A stretch of 64,000 nucleotides of DNA from Hydrogenophaga sp. (GTDB lineage Bacteria; Pseudomonadota; Gammaproteobacteria; Burkholderiales; Burkholderiaceae_C). The stretch covers positions 248,001 to 312,000 of the forward strand of contig NZ_JAUCZF010000001.1 of assembly GCF_030373245.1 (NCBI RefSeq). Reading direction: 5' to 3'. The notes beneath the pieces are model-generated. The model did not search any database. It was not told where the DNA came from and worked only from the letters and a program-made list of their open reading frames with translations. This document shows positions 55,143-64,000 of this stretch, piece by piece. A program made the position numbers and the translations under genes. Every line of letters begins with the position of its first letter. Within the stretch, counting starts at the first letter, position 1.

Positions 55143-55772
55143 ATGCAATTTGTCGCTTTTGAGCGCGCCAAGCAGGGTACGGGTGCGAGCCGCCGTCTGC
55201 GCAACACCGGTCGCGCGCCCGGTATCGTGTTTGGTGGCGAGGCCGCACCGGTCACCATCGAACTGGATCACAACGCCTTGTGGCACGCGTTGAAGAAGGA
55301 GACGTTCCACGCCTCCATTCTCGACATGGAGCTGGCTGGCAAGACCCACAAAGTGCTGCTGCGCGATGTGCAGTACCACCCCTACAAGCCGCAGGTGCTG
55401 CACGTGGACTTCCAGCGCGTGGACGAAAAAACCCGGCTGCACAAGAAAGTGCCGCTGCACTTTGTCAACGCCGAGAACTCGGAAGCGGTCAAAACCGACA
55501 AGTGCGTGGTCAACCACGTCATGACCGAGATTGAAGTGGAATGCCTGGCCATGCAACTGCCCGAATTCATCGAGGTGGACCTGGGCAATGCCAAGAAGGG
55601 CGACACCATCCACGCCCGCGACCTCGTCATGCCCAAGGGCATCAAGCGAGTCACCCACGGCCGCACCAACCTGACGGTGGCCACCCTGGTGCCACCGAAG
55701 GTGGAAGAGGTCGTGGCCGCTCCGGTGGATGCCGCACCTGCCGACGACAAAAAAGGCAAGAAGAAAAAGTAA
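55143..55772 (+). CDS. rplY: 50S ribosomal protein L25 (CTC form)
   Basis: A 209-residue protein that binds 5S r[96 protein letters not shown] is the L25 domain, and the remaining 100 residues form the second CTC/TL5 domain, ending in a Lys-rich tail (DDKKGKKKK). A good AGGAG lies upstream of the ATG at 55143. Confidence 0.96.
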   Translation: MQFVAFERAKQGTGASRRLRNTGRAPGIVFGGEAAPVTIELDHNALWHALKKETFHASILDMELAGKTHKVLLRDVQYHPYKPQVLHVDFQRVDEKTRLHKKVPLHFVNAENSEAVKTDKCVVNHVMTEIEVECLAMQLPEFIEVDLGNAKKGDTIHARDLVMPKGIKRVTHGRTNLTVATLVPPKVEEVVAAPVDAAPADDKKGKKKK

Positions 55773-55821
55773 GCCGGCCGATGGGGCGGGGCAACAGGTC
55801 CCAGCCACCCAGCCCGCACAG

Positions 55822-55850
55822 CAGCCCGCTCACGCGGGCTGTTGCTTTTT
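55822..55850 (+). terminator. Terminator between rplY and pth
   Basis: CAGCCCGC (55822-55829) pairs with GCGGGCTG (55834-55841) around TCAC, followed by TTGCTTTTT. Confidence 0.75.
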
Positions 55851-55871
55851 GGCTCACCCATAATCCCGACC

Positions 55872-57347
<1,476 letters not shown>

Positions 57348-57383
57348 GGAAAGGATTATGCGTGAGGCCTCGTGCCCAACGCC

Positions 57384-57992
57384 TCACTGGGCACTCAGTA
57401 GCCGCAACAGGTGAAAGGCCACCGCGCCGGCCTTGCCTTGCCGATGGACCTCCAGGCCCAGCGGGTCCAGCGCTTCTGCGCTCCAGGGGTGAGGCGCTTC
57501 CAGGTAAATAAGGCCCTCGGGGCGCAGGGTGGCGCGGGCGGCCAGCAGGGCCGCCGTGAACAGCGCTTCGTTCTCACCCTCGGCAAACGGTGGATCCAGA
57601 AACACCAGGTCCAGCCCTTGTCCGGCTCGCTGTCTCAGGGAGGCCACTGCGTCGCCACGCTCGATGCGCAGGGCTTGCGCATCCTGCAACCGCGCCTTGA
57701 GCTGGTTCAGGCGGGCCAGCAGCGCCGCGTCCTGCTCCACCAGCACCACCTCGGCTGCGCCCCGCGAAGCCGCTTCCAGCCCCAGCGCACCGGTGCCAGC
57801 AAAGGCGTCCACGCAACGCCAGCCGCTCAGGTCCTGGCCCAGCCAGTTGAACAGGGTCTCACGCACCCGCGCCGGCGTGGGGCGCAAGCCGGGACGCTGC
57901 AGCACCGGCAGCGGTGTGCGCTTCCAGCGCCCGCCGATCAGGCGCACTTCCTGGGGTGCGGCAGCGGTGCGAGGTGGTTTGGAGGGCTTCAT
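57384..57992 (-). CDS. rsmD: 16S rRNA (guanine966-N2)-methyltransferase RsmD
   Basis: A 202-residue SAM-dependent enzyme. VRLIGGRWKRTPLPVLQRPGLRPTPARVRETLFNWLGQDLSGWRCVDAFAGTGALGLEAASRGA contains the RPT-R-RE substrate region and SAM motif I, and LVFLDPPFAEGENEAL the catalytic D-P-P-F. It is the first gene of rsmD-coaD-fdx, 46 bases downstream of the M16 pair on the same strand. Confidence 0.95.
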   Translation of the reverse strand: MKPSKPPRTAAAPQEVRLIGGRWKRTPLPVLQRPGLRPTPARVRETLFNWLGQDLSGWRCVDAFAGTGALGLEAASRGAAEVVLVEQDAALLARLNQLKARLQDAQALRIERGDAVASLRQRAGQGLDLVFLDPPFAEGENEALFTAALLAARATLRPEGLIYLEAPHPWSAEALDPLGLEVHRQGKAGAVAFHLLRLLSAQ

Positions 57993-58038
57993 GGCCCGAG
58001 CTTACGCCGCGAACCCGACGGCCTGATGACAGGCCCGA

Positions 58039-59397
58039 TCAGGGCTTGGCGCCCACCACCACGGTGACCATGCGCTCTGGCTGGATCACGCGGGAAAACG
58101 CGCGGCGGATGTCGGCCAGGCTCACCTGCTGAACCTTCTGGGTCCAGCGGTCCAGGTAGTCGAGTGGCAAGTCGTTCCAGGCGATGTTGGATACGTTGTC
58201 AAGCAGCTTCTTGTTGCTGTCGATGCGCAACGCAAAGCCGTTGACGAGGTTGTCCTTGGCGGCCTGCAACTCGGCTTCGGTCGGTCCCTCGGCCACGAAA
58301 CGCTGCACCACTTCACGCGCGACGGCGATCGCCTGATCGGCTTGGTCGGGTCGTGTGCTCAGGCCGAGCTGGAACGCGCCTGCGTGCAGGCCTGGGGAAA
58401 AGTAGCTGTAGACGCTGTAGCTCAAGCCCCGCTTCTCGCGCACTTCGGTGGTGAGGCGCGACACAAAGCCGCCACCACCCAGGATGTGGTTGCCCACGAT
58501 GAGCGGGAAGAAGTCAGGGTCGTCGCGCTTGACACCAGGTTGACCGATCAGCACCTGAGCCTGAGCTGCATCAAACGGCAGGCGCTGCTCCACCGCCTGA
58601 GTCAGCGGTGCGACCTCGGCCACGGGTGGCAGCGGTTCACAGCCGTGCGGCTTCACCGCGGCCATGAATTGCTCCACGATTTGATCGGCCTGTGCGCGGT
58701 CGATCGCCCCCACCAGACTCACCTGGGCCCGGCAGGCCGCCACGTGGCGACGATAAAAGCTGCGCATGTCGGCCACGGTGATGGCGTTCAGCGTGGCGGG
58801 TGTGATGTCCTGGCCGTAGGGGTGCTGGCCGTAGACGGCGCGGGAGAAGGCGCGCCCGGCGTGGGTGCCGGGGCGGTTCTCGGCCTCTTTCAGGGCTGCG
58901 AGGGCGCGCTCCCGGTCGCGCTGCCAGATGCGCTCGGGCCAGGCGGGCGCGGCCATCTGCCGCGCGGCGAGCGCCACCGCACCGCGCATCAGCTCAGGCT
59001 CGGTCAGGGTGCGCAGCGAAAAGCTGAACCGGTCGTCACTGGCCTGGGCACCAAACTGGGCGCCGAGGTCTGCCCAGGCTTCCCCAAGCTGGTTTTCGTC
59101 CAGCGCGGGTTGGGCGCCTTGCGCGGCCACGCCGTCGAGCAGAAGACCGGCGGTGATGCTGGCGAGACCGGCCTGGTTCGCCGGGTCGCGCCGGCTGCCA
59201 CCATCGAAGTTGAGCTGCACGTCAAGCATCGGAATGCTGGGGCTGGGCACCAGGTAAACGCGGGCGCCGCTGGCGTGGGTCCAGTGCTGGATCGGGATGG
59301 CGGCCTGCGCAGTGCCCGCCAGCGCGAGCCATGCAACAGCACCCACCAGAACCAGACGGCGCGCCACGGCAGGCCAGACCAAAAGCGTGAGGTTCAT
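58039..59397 (-). CDS. M16-family protein lacking the zinc motif
   Basis: A 452-residue protein with a signal peptide (RLVLVGAVAWLALAGTAQAA). It has the M16 fold (PSIPMLDVQLNFDGGSRRDPANQAGLASITAGLLLDGV; FSRAVYGQHPYGQDITPATLNAITVADMRSFYRRHV; VREKRGLSYSVYSYFSPGLHAGAFQLGLSTRPDQ), but where H-x-x-E-H should lie it reads ITAGLLLDG, so it has no zinc site. It keeps the R/Y-type pair late in the sequence (RGLSYSVYSYF). It overlaps the active M16 gene upstream and is probably its non-catalytic partner in the periplasm. Confidence 0.93.
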   Translation of the reverse strand: MNLTLLVWPAVARRLVLVGAVAWLALAGTAQAAIPIQHWTHASGARVYLVPSPSIPMLDVQLNFDGGSRRDPANQAGLASITAGLLLDGVAAQGAQPALDENQLGEAWADLGAQFGAQASDDRFSFSLRTLTEPELMRGAVALAARQMAAPAWPERIWQRDRERALAALKEAENRPGTHAGRAFSRAVYGQHPYGQDITPATLNAITVADMRSFYRRHVAACRAQVSLVGAIDRAQADQIVEQFMAAVKPHGCEPLPPVAEVAPLTQAVEQRLPFDAAQAQVLIGQPGVKRDDPDFFPLIVGNHILGGGGFVSRLTTEVREKRGLSYSVYSYFSPGLHAGAFQLGLSTRPDQADQAIAVAREVVQRFVAEGPTEAELQAAKDNLVNGFALRIDSNKKLLDNVSNIAWNDLPLDYLDRWTQKVQQVSLADIRRAFSRVIQPERMVTVVVGAKP

Positions 59398-60848
59398 CAG
59401 TGGCGTCCTGGTGTGGAAGGGGCTCGCGCCGGTGCGGCCGCCTGGCGCTTGCTGGCGTCGGGCACGAGCACCGCGGTGGTGAGCTGTTCCTCGCTGAAAT
59501 AGCGCTGTGCCACGGACTGCACCTGGGCCGGTGTCACGCTGCGAAGGCGCTGCATCAGCCGGTCGCCGGTGTGGATATCCATGCCGTTGATCCAGTAACT
59601 GCCGAGCTCACGCGCCTGGTTGAACACCGAATCCAGTTGATACACCTCACCCGCCGTCCACTGGGTGATGACACGCTTGAGCTCAGCCTGGCCAATGCCT
59701 TCACGCGCCACCCGCTGCAGTTCGGCTTTCAGGGCGCCAGCCGCCATTTCGGGGGTGACGCCGGTGGCAGGCACGGCCGAGAGCGAAAACAGCTGGGGGC
59801 CTCGGCCCATGAGACCGTAGGACGCACCCGCGCTGTCGGCGATGCGCTTGCCGCCCGTGCCCGAACCCTGCACCAGGGCTCGCTCCAGGCGAGCGCCGCT
59901 GTAGCCGCTGAGCACGGCCGACAACACGGTCAGCGCCAGCGCGTCCTGATCGGTGGCCGTTTCGCCGCCAGTCCAGCGCGGCACCTTGTAGACCAGCGCG
60001 ACCAGCGACTGGTCGGCTGCGGCGCGGTACTCCATGCGCCGAGGGCCCACCTGTTCCGGCTCCTCGCGCGGCTTGCGCGCGGGGACGGCACGCGCGGGGA
60101 TAGCGCCATAGTGCTTTTCGGCCAGAGATCTCACCTGGTCCACGTCCACATCGCCCGCGATCACCACCGCGGCATTGCCCGGTACATACCACTGGCGGTA
60201 GAAGGCGCGAGCGTCGTCCGGTGTCATCGCGTCGAGATCGCTCATCCAGCCGATCACCGGGCGGCGGTAGGGATTGGCCTGGAACACGATCGCATTGAGC
60301 GCTTCAAACATGCGCGCGCGCGGCGATTCTTCGGTGCGTTGGCGGCGCTCTTCCTTCACCACCTCCAACTCGCGCACAAACTCTTCGTCGGCCCACTGGT
60401 TGTTGGCGAAGCGGTCCGCCTCCAGCCGCATCACGGCTTCGAGCTTCTCGGCCGGCAGCTGCTGGTGGTAGGCGGTGGCGTCGCGGCTGGTGAAGGCGTT
60501 TTCGCGCGCGCCCAGCGCAGCCATGCGGCGCGAGAATTCACCCGGCTTCAGACTGGGTGTGCCCTTGAACATCATGTGTTCCAGCACATGGGCCACGCCC
60601 GATGTGCCATCGACCTCGTCCATCGAACCCACGCGCACCCACAGCATGTGGGCCACCGTGGGCGCGCGCCGGTCAGGCCGCACGATCAACGTCATGCCGT
60701 TGGAGAGGGTGAACTGCTGGGCGGTGGGCGATGCGCCCGAAATGGCCGCGGTGGATGCTCGCGCGGGCATCTGGGCCATCATGATCCCTGCCACGAAGAA
60801 CAGACCGGCCAGGAGGCGGGCAGACGACAAGGGTGTGGTGCGTTTCAT
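59397..60848 (-). CDS. M16-family zinc metallopeptidase
   Basis: A 483-residue peptidase with a signal peptide (LLAGLFFVAGIMMAQMPARAS). The inverse zinc motif is present as HVLEHMMFKGTPSLKPGEFSRRMAALGARENAFTSRDATAYHQQLPAEKLEAVMRLEADRF, with the distal Glu in LEVVKEERRQRTEESPRARMFEALN. It resembles pitrilysin/PqqL-type periplasmic enzymes. The ATG at 60848 is used; the TTG three codons earlier is unlikely. It overlaps its inactive partner by one base and is divergent from ftsY by 29 bases. Confidence 0.94.
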   Translation of the reverse strand: MKRTTPLSSARLLAGLFFVAGIMMAQMPARASTAAISGASPTAQQFTLSNGMTLIVRPDRRAPTVAHMLWVRVGSMDEVDGTSGVAHVLEHMMFKGTPSLKPGEFSRRMAALGARENAFTSRDATAYHQQLPAEKLEAVMRLEADRFANNQWADEEFVRELEVVKEERRQRTEESPRARMFEALNAIVFQANPYRRPVIGWMSDLDAMTPDDARAFYRQWYVPGNAAVVIAGDVDVDQVRSLAEKHYGAIPARAVPARKPREEPEQVGPRRMEYRAAADQSLVALVYKVPRWTGGETATDQDALALTVLSAVLSGYSGARLERALVQGSGTGGKRIADSAGASYGLMGRGPQLFSLSAVPATGVTPEMAAGALKAELQRVAREGIGQAELKRVITQWTAGEVYQLDSVFNQARELGSYWINGMDIHTGDRLMQRLRSVTPAQVQSVAQRYFSEEQLTTAVLVPDASKRQAAAPARAPSTPGRH

Positions 60849-60877
60849 AGAATGCAATGGATTCTAGAGATTGGCCA

Positions 60878-61978
60878 ATGTTCTCGTTCTTTCGAAAAAA
60901 ATCCCCTCCACCCAGCGCCGACAAGGCCCTGGAACCCGCCAGACCGCCCGCAAGCGCAGGTGAAACGGCACCCGATACCTCCACCGAGACCAGCGCGCCA
61001 ACGGTGCCGATTCCGGCAACGGCTCCTGCCGTCATGTCCGCGCCGGCAGTGCCCGAAGCCTCGCCCGCGGCCAAACCACCCCGCCAGGGCTGGCTGGACA
61101 AGCTCAAGGCCGGCCTGCGCAAGACCGGCAGCGGCATCGCCACCGTGTTCACCGGCACCCAGATCGACGATGCGCTGTACGAAGAGCTGGAAACCGCGCT
61201 GCTCATGGCCGACACCGGCGTCAAGGCCACCGAGCACCTGCTGGCCGATCTCAAGCGGCGCGTGAAAGAGAGCAAGACCACCGACCCGGCGGCCGTCAAG
61301 GGCTTGCTGGCCGATGCCATCACCGCCCTGCTCACGCCGCTGCAAAAGCGGTTGGTGATCGGCGAACACAAACCCACGGTGATCATGGTCGCGGGCGTCA
61401 ACGGCGCGGGCAAGACCACCTCCATCGGCAAGCTCACGCGCCACCTCGCCAACAGCGGCGCGAGCGTCTTACTGGCCGCGGCCGACACTTTTCGCGCCGC
61501 CGCCCGTGAGCAGCTCGCGGTCTGGGCCGACCGCAACACGGTGGAAATCATCACCCAGGCCGGCGGCGACCCCGCCGCCGTGAGTTTTGATGCCGTGACC
61601 GCTGGCCGCGCACGCGGGCGCGACGTGGTGCTGGTGGACACTGCTGGCCGTCTGCCCACGCAGCTGCACCTGATGGAAGAGCTGCGCAAGATCAAGCGCG
61701 TGGTGCAAAAAGCGGATCCGTCCAGCCCTCATGAGGTGCTGCTGGTGATCGACGGCAACACCGGGCAGAACGCACTGGCGCAGGTGAAGGCCTTTGACGA
61801 GGCCCTGGGCCTGACCGGCCTAGTGATCACCAAGCTCGACGGAACCGCCAAGGGCGGTGTGATCTGCGCGATTGCACGCGAGAAGCCGGTGCCGATCTAC
61901 TTCATCGGTGTCGGCGAAAAGCTGGAAGACCTGGAAACGTTTGACGCCAGAGAGTTCGCGCAGGCCCTGCTGGCCTGA
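60878..61978 (+). CDS. ftsY: Signal recognition particle receptor FtsY
   Basis: A 366-residue SRP receptor GTPase. MFSFFRKKSPPPSADKALEPARPP begins with a short basic N-terminus and a Pro/Ala-rich A domain. The NG domain has IMVAGVNGAGKTTSIGKLTRHL (G1), VLLAAADTFRAAAREQL, VDTAGRLPTQLHLMEEL (G3), TKLDGTAKGGVICAI (G4) and PIYFIGVGEKLEDLETFDAREFAQALL. The start at 60878 matches other FtsY proteins of this style. Confidence 0.97.
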   Translation: MFSFFRKKSPPPSADKALEPARPPASAGETAPDTSTETSAPTVPIPATAPAVMSAPAVPEASPAAKPPRQGWLDKLKAGLRKTGSGIATVFTGTQIDDALYEELETALLMADTGVKATEHLLADLKRRVKESKTTDPAAVKGLLADAITALLTPLQKRLVIGEHKPTVIMVAGVNGAGKTTSIGKLTRHLANSGASVLLAAADTFRAAAREQLAVWADRNTVEIITQAGGDPAAVSFDAVTAGRARGRDVVLVDTAGRLPTQLHLMEELRKIKRVVQKADPSSPHEVLLVIDGNTGQNALAQVKAFDEALGLTGLVITKLDGTAKGGVICAIAREKPVPIYFIGVGEKLEDLETFDAREFAQALLA

Positions 61979-61995
61979 GCACGGTCTCCGAGTCC

Positions 61996-62211
61996 TCAGT
62001 CGCTCTCGCGGTAGTGGCGCCACTGCTTCATCGCGTTGCGCATGGTCAGCATCTGCCGCTCGAAGTTGGGGCAGGCCTTGCAGATCACCATGTGGACCCG
62101 CAGCGCGGCCTGCTCCAGCGCCGGCAGCTCGCGGTCCTCGCGCGCCACCACGAGCGCGGTCACCTCCTTGCAGGTGCGCATCAGGGGCATTTTTCGGAGC
62201 AGGCGATTCAT
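61996..62211 (-). CDS. Small zinc-type (ZAS/zf-HC2) anti-sigma protein
   Basis: A 71-residue protein, MNRLLRKMPLMRTCKEVTALVVARED, then LRVHMVICKACPNF. Its H-x3-C-x2-C preceded by an upstream Cys is the zinc-binding pattern of ZAS anti-sigma domains. There is no membrane helix, so it should act in the cytoplasm. The start overlaps the stop of the sigma factor gene by four bases (ATGA), the standard arrangement for a sigma/anti-sigma pair. It probably holds the sigma factor inactive until a signal, perhaps a metal or thiol oxidant, disturbs the zinc site. Confidence 0.85.
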   Translation of the reverse strand: MNRLLRKMPLMRTCKEVTALVVAREDRELPALEQAALRVHMVICKACPNFERQMLTMRNAMKQWRHYRESD

Positions 62212-62774
62212 CGCGACGAAAACCAGTTGAGTTCCAGACATTCGCGCAGTCGCAGCCGGGCTCGGTGCAACTGAACGTAGAGATTCGTCGGGGTCAGGTC
62301 CAGTTCCTTACAGATCTCGTCGCTGGAGAGCTCCAGCCACTCGCGCATGAGGAACAGACGCCCTTGGGTGGACGGCAGTTTTTCGGTGCAGGCATCCAGC
62401 ACCGCCATGAACTGGCGGCTGCCCAGATCCTGCTCCGGGTTGCCCCAGTCGGATGGGCGCTGGGCGAAATGCCCGTCGGCCTTGAAGGCCATGTGCTCCA
62501 AGGGGTCGAAACCGTCGTCCTCTGATCCACCGTCCAGCACCACCTCGCGCTTGCGCAGGCGCATGCTGTCGATGATCTTGTGCTTCAGGATGCCCACCAG
62601 CCAGGTCTTGAGCTGTGAGCGGCCCTCGAACGCCTGCGGCTTGGCCAGGGCGGCCAGCAGCGTGTCGGACACCGCGTCTTCGGCCCAGGTGGCGTTGCGC
62701 AGTTGCAGCCGGGCGTAGCGCAGCAAGTCTTCGCGCAGCGCCACCAGCTGCTGTTCAAAATCGGTCATGGGCAT
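62208..62774 (-). CDS. ECF-type RNA polymerase sigma factor
   Basis: A 188-residue sigma factor with only regions 2 and 4. Region 2 is in LLRYARLQLRNATWAEDAVSDTLLAALAKPQAFEGRSQLKTWLVGILKHKIIDSMR (core and -10 binding), and region 4 is MREWLELSSDEICKELDLTPTNLYVQLHRARLRLRECL (-35 recognition). Between them is an acidic linker of about 50 residues. Paired with the ZAS protein, and divergent from a Tat-exported thioredoxin-like gene and the bufferin operon that it probably controls. Confidence 0.93.
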   Translation of the reverse strand: MPMTDFEQQLVALREDLLRYARLQLRNATWAEDAVSDTLLAALAKPQAFEGRSQLKTWLVGILKHKIIDSMRLRKREVVLDGGSEDDGFDPLEHMAFKADGHFAQRPSDWGNPEQDLGSRQFMAVLDACTEKLPSTQGRLFLMREWLELSSDEICKELDLTPTNLYVQLHRARLRLRECLELNWFSSR

Positions 62775-62804
62775 GGAAAGGCAAAAGACATCCTGGGGCT
62801 GAAG

Positions 62805-62834
62805 TGTAAGGACTGGTCAGATGGCGAGACAAAA
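62805..62834 (+). promoter_or_regulatory. Candidate ECF-type promoter of the thioredoxin-like gene
   Basis: TGTAAGGAC (62805-62813) with CAAAA 16 bases on (62830-62834), 22 bases upstream of the gene's start. The first box is shared with the bufA promoter region (TGTAAGAAC at 63414). The promoter role is inferred. Confidence 0.45.
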
Positions 62835-62856
62835 TGCGATGCACCCGGAGTCCGCC

Positions 62857-63381
62857 ATGCCACCAAACCTGATCCCGAGCCCTCTCCTGAGCCGTCGCCA
62901 GCTGCTCGCCTGCTTGCCCGCGTTGGCCTGGCCGTTGGCACAGGCCCAGCCCGCCGAAGCGCCGGGCCCGACGCTGGAAGGCAGCAGCGTGGACGGCACG
63001 CCGCTGGGGTTGAGCGGACTGCGCGGGCGCGTGGTGCTGCTCCTGTACTGGTCCACTGGATGTGCGGTCTGCCGGGACAAGATGCACGAAATGCGCGCCA
63101 ACGTCGCGGGCTGGCAAAACCAGCCTTTTACCCTGCTGGGCGTGAACATGGACCCCCGCCAGGCCGACCTGGCCAGCTACGAAGACCTGCTGCGCCAGAC
63201 CGTGCCGGCGGCGCAGCGCCTGCGCTCGGTCTGGGCCGCAGGCCCGTCATTCACATCCAACCTGGAAATGCCCCAGCAGTTGCCCAGCGGCGTATTGATC
63301 GACAAGTCTGGCAGCCTGGTGGAGCGCTACAGCGGGCGCATCCCGCCCGAAGCGTGGGACCGCATCGCCGAGCTGCTGTGA
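62857..63381 (+). CDS. Tat-exported thioredoxin-like (TlpA/redoxin) protein
   Basis: A 174-residue protein from the ATG at 62857, with GGAG upstream. The N-terminus PSPLLSRRQLLACLPALAWPLAQAQPAEA carries a twin-arginine signal (SRRQLL plus hydrophobic segment). The fold has LSGLRGRVVLLLYWSTGCAVCRDKMHEMRANVAGW with the redox motif C-A-V-C, then LLGVNMDPRQADLASYEDLL, and PSGVLIDKSGSLVERYSGRIPPEAWDRIAELL. It is probably a periplasmic thiol oxidoreductase. It is divergent from the sigma factor and may be part of its regulon. Confidence 0.85.
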   Translation: MPPNLIPSPLLSRRQLLACLPALAWPLAQAQPAEAPGPTLEGSSVDGTPLGLSGLRGRVVLLLYWSTGCAVCRDKMHEMRANVAGWQNQPFTLLGVNMDPRQADLASYEDLLRQTVPAAQRLRSVWAAGPSFTSNLEMPQQLPSGVLIDKSGSLVERYSGRIPPEAWDRIAELL

Positions 63382-63413
63382 GCGGCCACATCACAGATTT
63401 GTTATGTGGCCAC

Positions 63414-63444
63414 TGTAAGAACCCGCCTGTGTGCGCTGACGAAA
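63414..63444 (+). promoter_or_regulatory. Candidate ECF-type promoter of the bufferin operon
   Basis: TGTAAGAAC (63414-63422) and CGAAA (63440-63444), 17 bases apart, 63 bases upstream of bufA. The boxes resemble the GTAACC/CGAA promoters described for SigF-type ECF factors that control related clusters in Caulobacter. Inferred from sequence only. Confidence 0.5.
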
Positions 63445-63507
63445 CTGCACCGGAGGCGGTCGCTGACGTGCCCACCCTGGTTAATTCAACCCTTCAGGAG
63501 ATTTTCC

Positions 63508-63840
63508 ATGACCCAACGCACCATGATCACCGCCGCCGCTGCCTCGCTGATGACCCTCGCCATGCTGTCCGGCCCCGCCCTGGCCCAGAACGCTGGTAAA
63601 GAAAAGTGCTACGGCATCGCCAAGGCCGGCCAGAACGATTGCGCCAACCTCGCCGGCACGCACTCCTGCGCCGGTCAGTCCAAAGTGGACAACGACAAAG
63701 GCGAGTGGAAGTACGTCGCCGCCGGCACCTGTGCCTCCATGAAGGGTTTGACCCAGGCAGAAGCCAAGGCCGGCATGATGAAAAAAGACGACATGAAGAA
63801 GGACGAGATGAAAAAAGACGACATGATGAAGAAGGGCTGA
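63508..63840 (+). CDS. bufA1: Bufferin precursor BufA1 (DUF2282)
   Basis: A 110-residue precursor with a signal peptide ([27 protein letters not shown]) and a core with four cysteines at 34, 45, 54 and 75 ([39 protein letters not shown]). This is the DUF2282/BufA1 pattern; in bufferins the MNIO enzyme turns cysteines into copper-binding heterocycles. CAGGAG lies upstream of the ATG. The C-terminal tail is a Met/Lys/Asp repeat ([20 protein letters not shown]) beyond the family core. It is followed after six bases by the MNIO gene. Confidence 0.92.
   Translation: MTQRTMITAAAASLMTLAMLSGPALAQNAGKEKCYGIAKAGQNDCANLAGTHSCAGQSKVDNDKGEWKYVAAGTCASMKGLTQAEAKAGMMKKDDMKKDEMKKDDMMKKG
63778..63822 (+). repeat. 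Three 15-bp tandem units in the bufA1 tail
   Basis: ATGAAAAAAGACGAC, ATGAAGAAGGACGAG and ATGAAAAAAGACGAC in a row, followed by a partial unit. Each encodes MKKD(D/E). They form the charged C-terminal tail of BufA1. Confidence 0.8.
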
Positions 63841-63846
63841 TCAGCC

Positions 63847-64000
63847 ATGTCGCACGCCACGCCGAAGCCCTCCCTGCATGCGCCCGCTGGCGCTGCGGTG
63901 GGCATCGGGTGGCGGCACCCGCATTACGCGGCGCTGCTGGAGCAGCAGCCCGCACTGGACTTCATCGAGGTTCATTCCGAAAACTTCTTTGCCGACGGCG
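63847..64000 (+). CDS. bufB: DUF692/MNIO enzyme BufB, 5' part (runs off the window)
   Basis: The first 51 codons are visible: [64 protein letters not shown] followed by [11 protein letters not shown] is the conserved N-terminus of DUF692 multinuclear non-haem iron oxidative enzymes, including the first metal-ligand His. In this family BufB acts on BufA peptides with a DUF2063 partner (BufC) that would lie to the right of the window. Confidence 0.92.
   Translation, partial: MSHATPKPSLHAPAGAAVGIGWRHPHYAALLEQQPALDFIEVHSENFFADG

Noticed and set aside
59400-61265. Long plus-strand frame (621 codons) opposite the M16 peptidase gene
   Set aside because: Low-complexity Ala/Gly/His/Arg composition typical of antisense frames; the real M16 gene has all its motifs.

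Overview
This is a GC-rich chromosomal window whose housekeeping genes and gene order (urease accessory genes, rpoZ-spoT, hrcA-nadK-recN-rapZ, lolB-ispE-tRNA-Gln-prs-rplY-pth, coaD-rsmD, ftsY, DUF4148, a MALMITDEC-type ferredoxin) point to a betaproteobacterium of the Burkholderiales, most likely Comamonadaceae (Hydrogenophaga-like). That placement is inference from gene content and protein style, not a database match.

Left chromosomal arm (1-6184): the end of ureC, then ureE, ureF and ureG for nickel loading of urease; a probable glycosyltransferase; a small exported DUF4148 protein; a CusRS/IrlRS-type two-component pair; and a tRNA-Ser(TGA) gene.

Genomic island (about 6171-26785): a roughly 20.6 kb element sits in the 3' end of tRNA-Ser. 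A 14-bp direct repeat of the tRNA end marks attL (6171-6184) and attR (26772-26785). Just inside each end lies a doubled 11-mer, ACCCGCCCAAA, that looks like arm-type integrase sites. The backbone is gathered at the right: a P4-type integrase, an AlpA-like regulator, an AT-rich Rep-like protein, an M15-like protein and a second tyrosine recombinase. A 14-bp palindrome, TGCAATYRATTGCA, occurs eight times, only in this backbone and beside attL; four copies lie inside recombinase genes and always encode Gln-Ser-Ile-Ala. The cargo is defence-like: a large SF1 helicase with an unrecognised N-terminal half, a Septu-like ATPase/HNH pair (PtuAB-like), an overlapping three-gene operon whose middle gene carries a possible PD-(D/E)XK nuclease signature, and a type I restriction-modification operon with a DUF262 (GmrSD-like) gene between hsdS and hsdR.

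Middle arm (26870-41826): a four-gene signalling operon (atypical histidine kinase, CheY-like regulator, PhnD-like periplasmic binding protein, large PAS kinase); the rph-rdgB-hemW operon; a Ser/Thr kinase/phosphatase pair; yicC, gmk, rpoZ and spoT; greB; and two tRNA genes.

Right arm (41852-64000): hrcA, nadK, recN, rapZ; mutY with an overlapping dynamin-like GTPase gene, and mutM; a TPR protein, lolB, ispE, tRNA-Gln, prs, rplY, pth; ferredoxin, coaD, rsmD; an inactive/active M16 peptidase pair; ftsY. The window ends in a metal-response module: an ECF sigma factor with a small zinc-type anti-sigma protein, a divergent Tat-exported thioredoxin-like protein, and the start of a bufferin operon (BufA1/DUF2282 precursor, then the 5' end of the DUF692/MNIO enzyme gene). 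Both divergent promoter regions carry TGTAAGRAC, a candidate box for that sigma factor.
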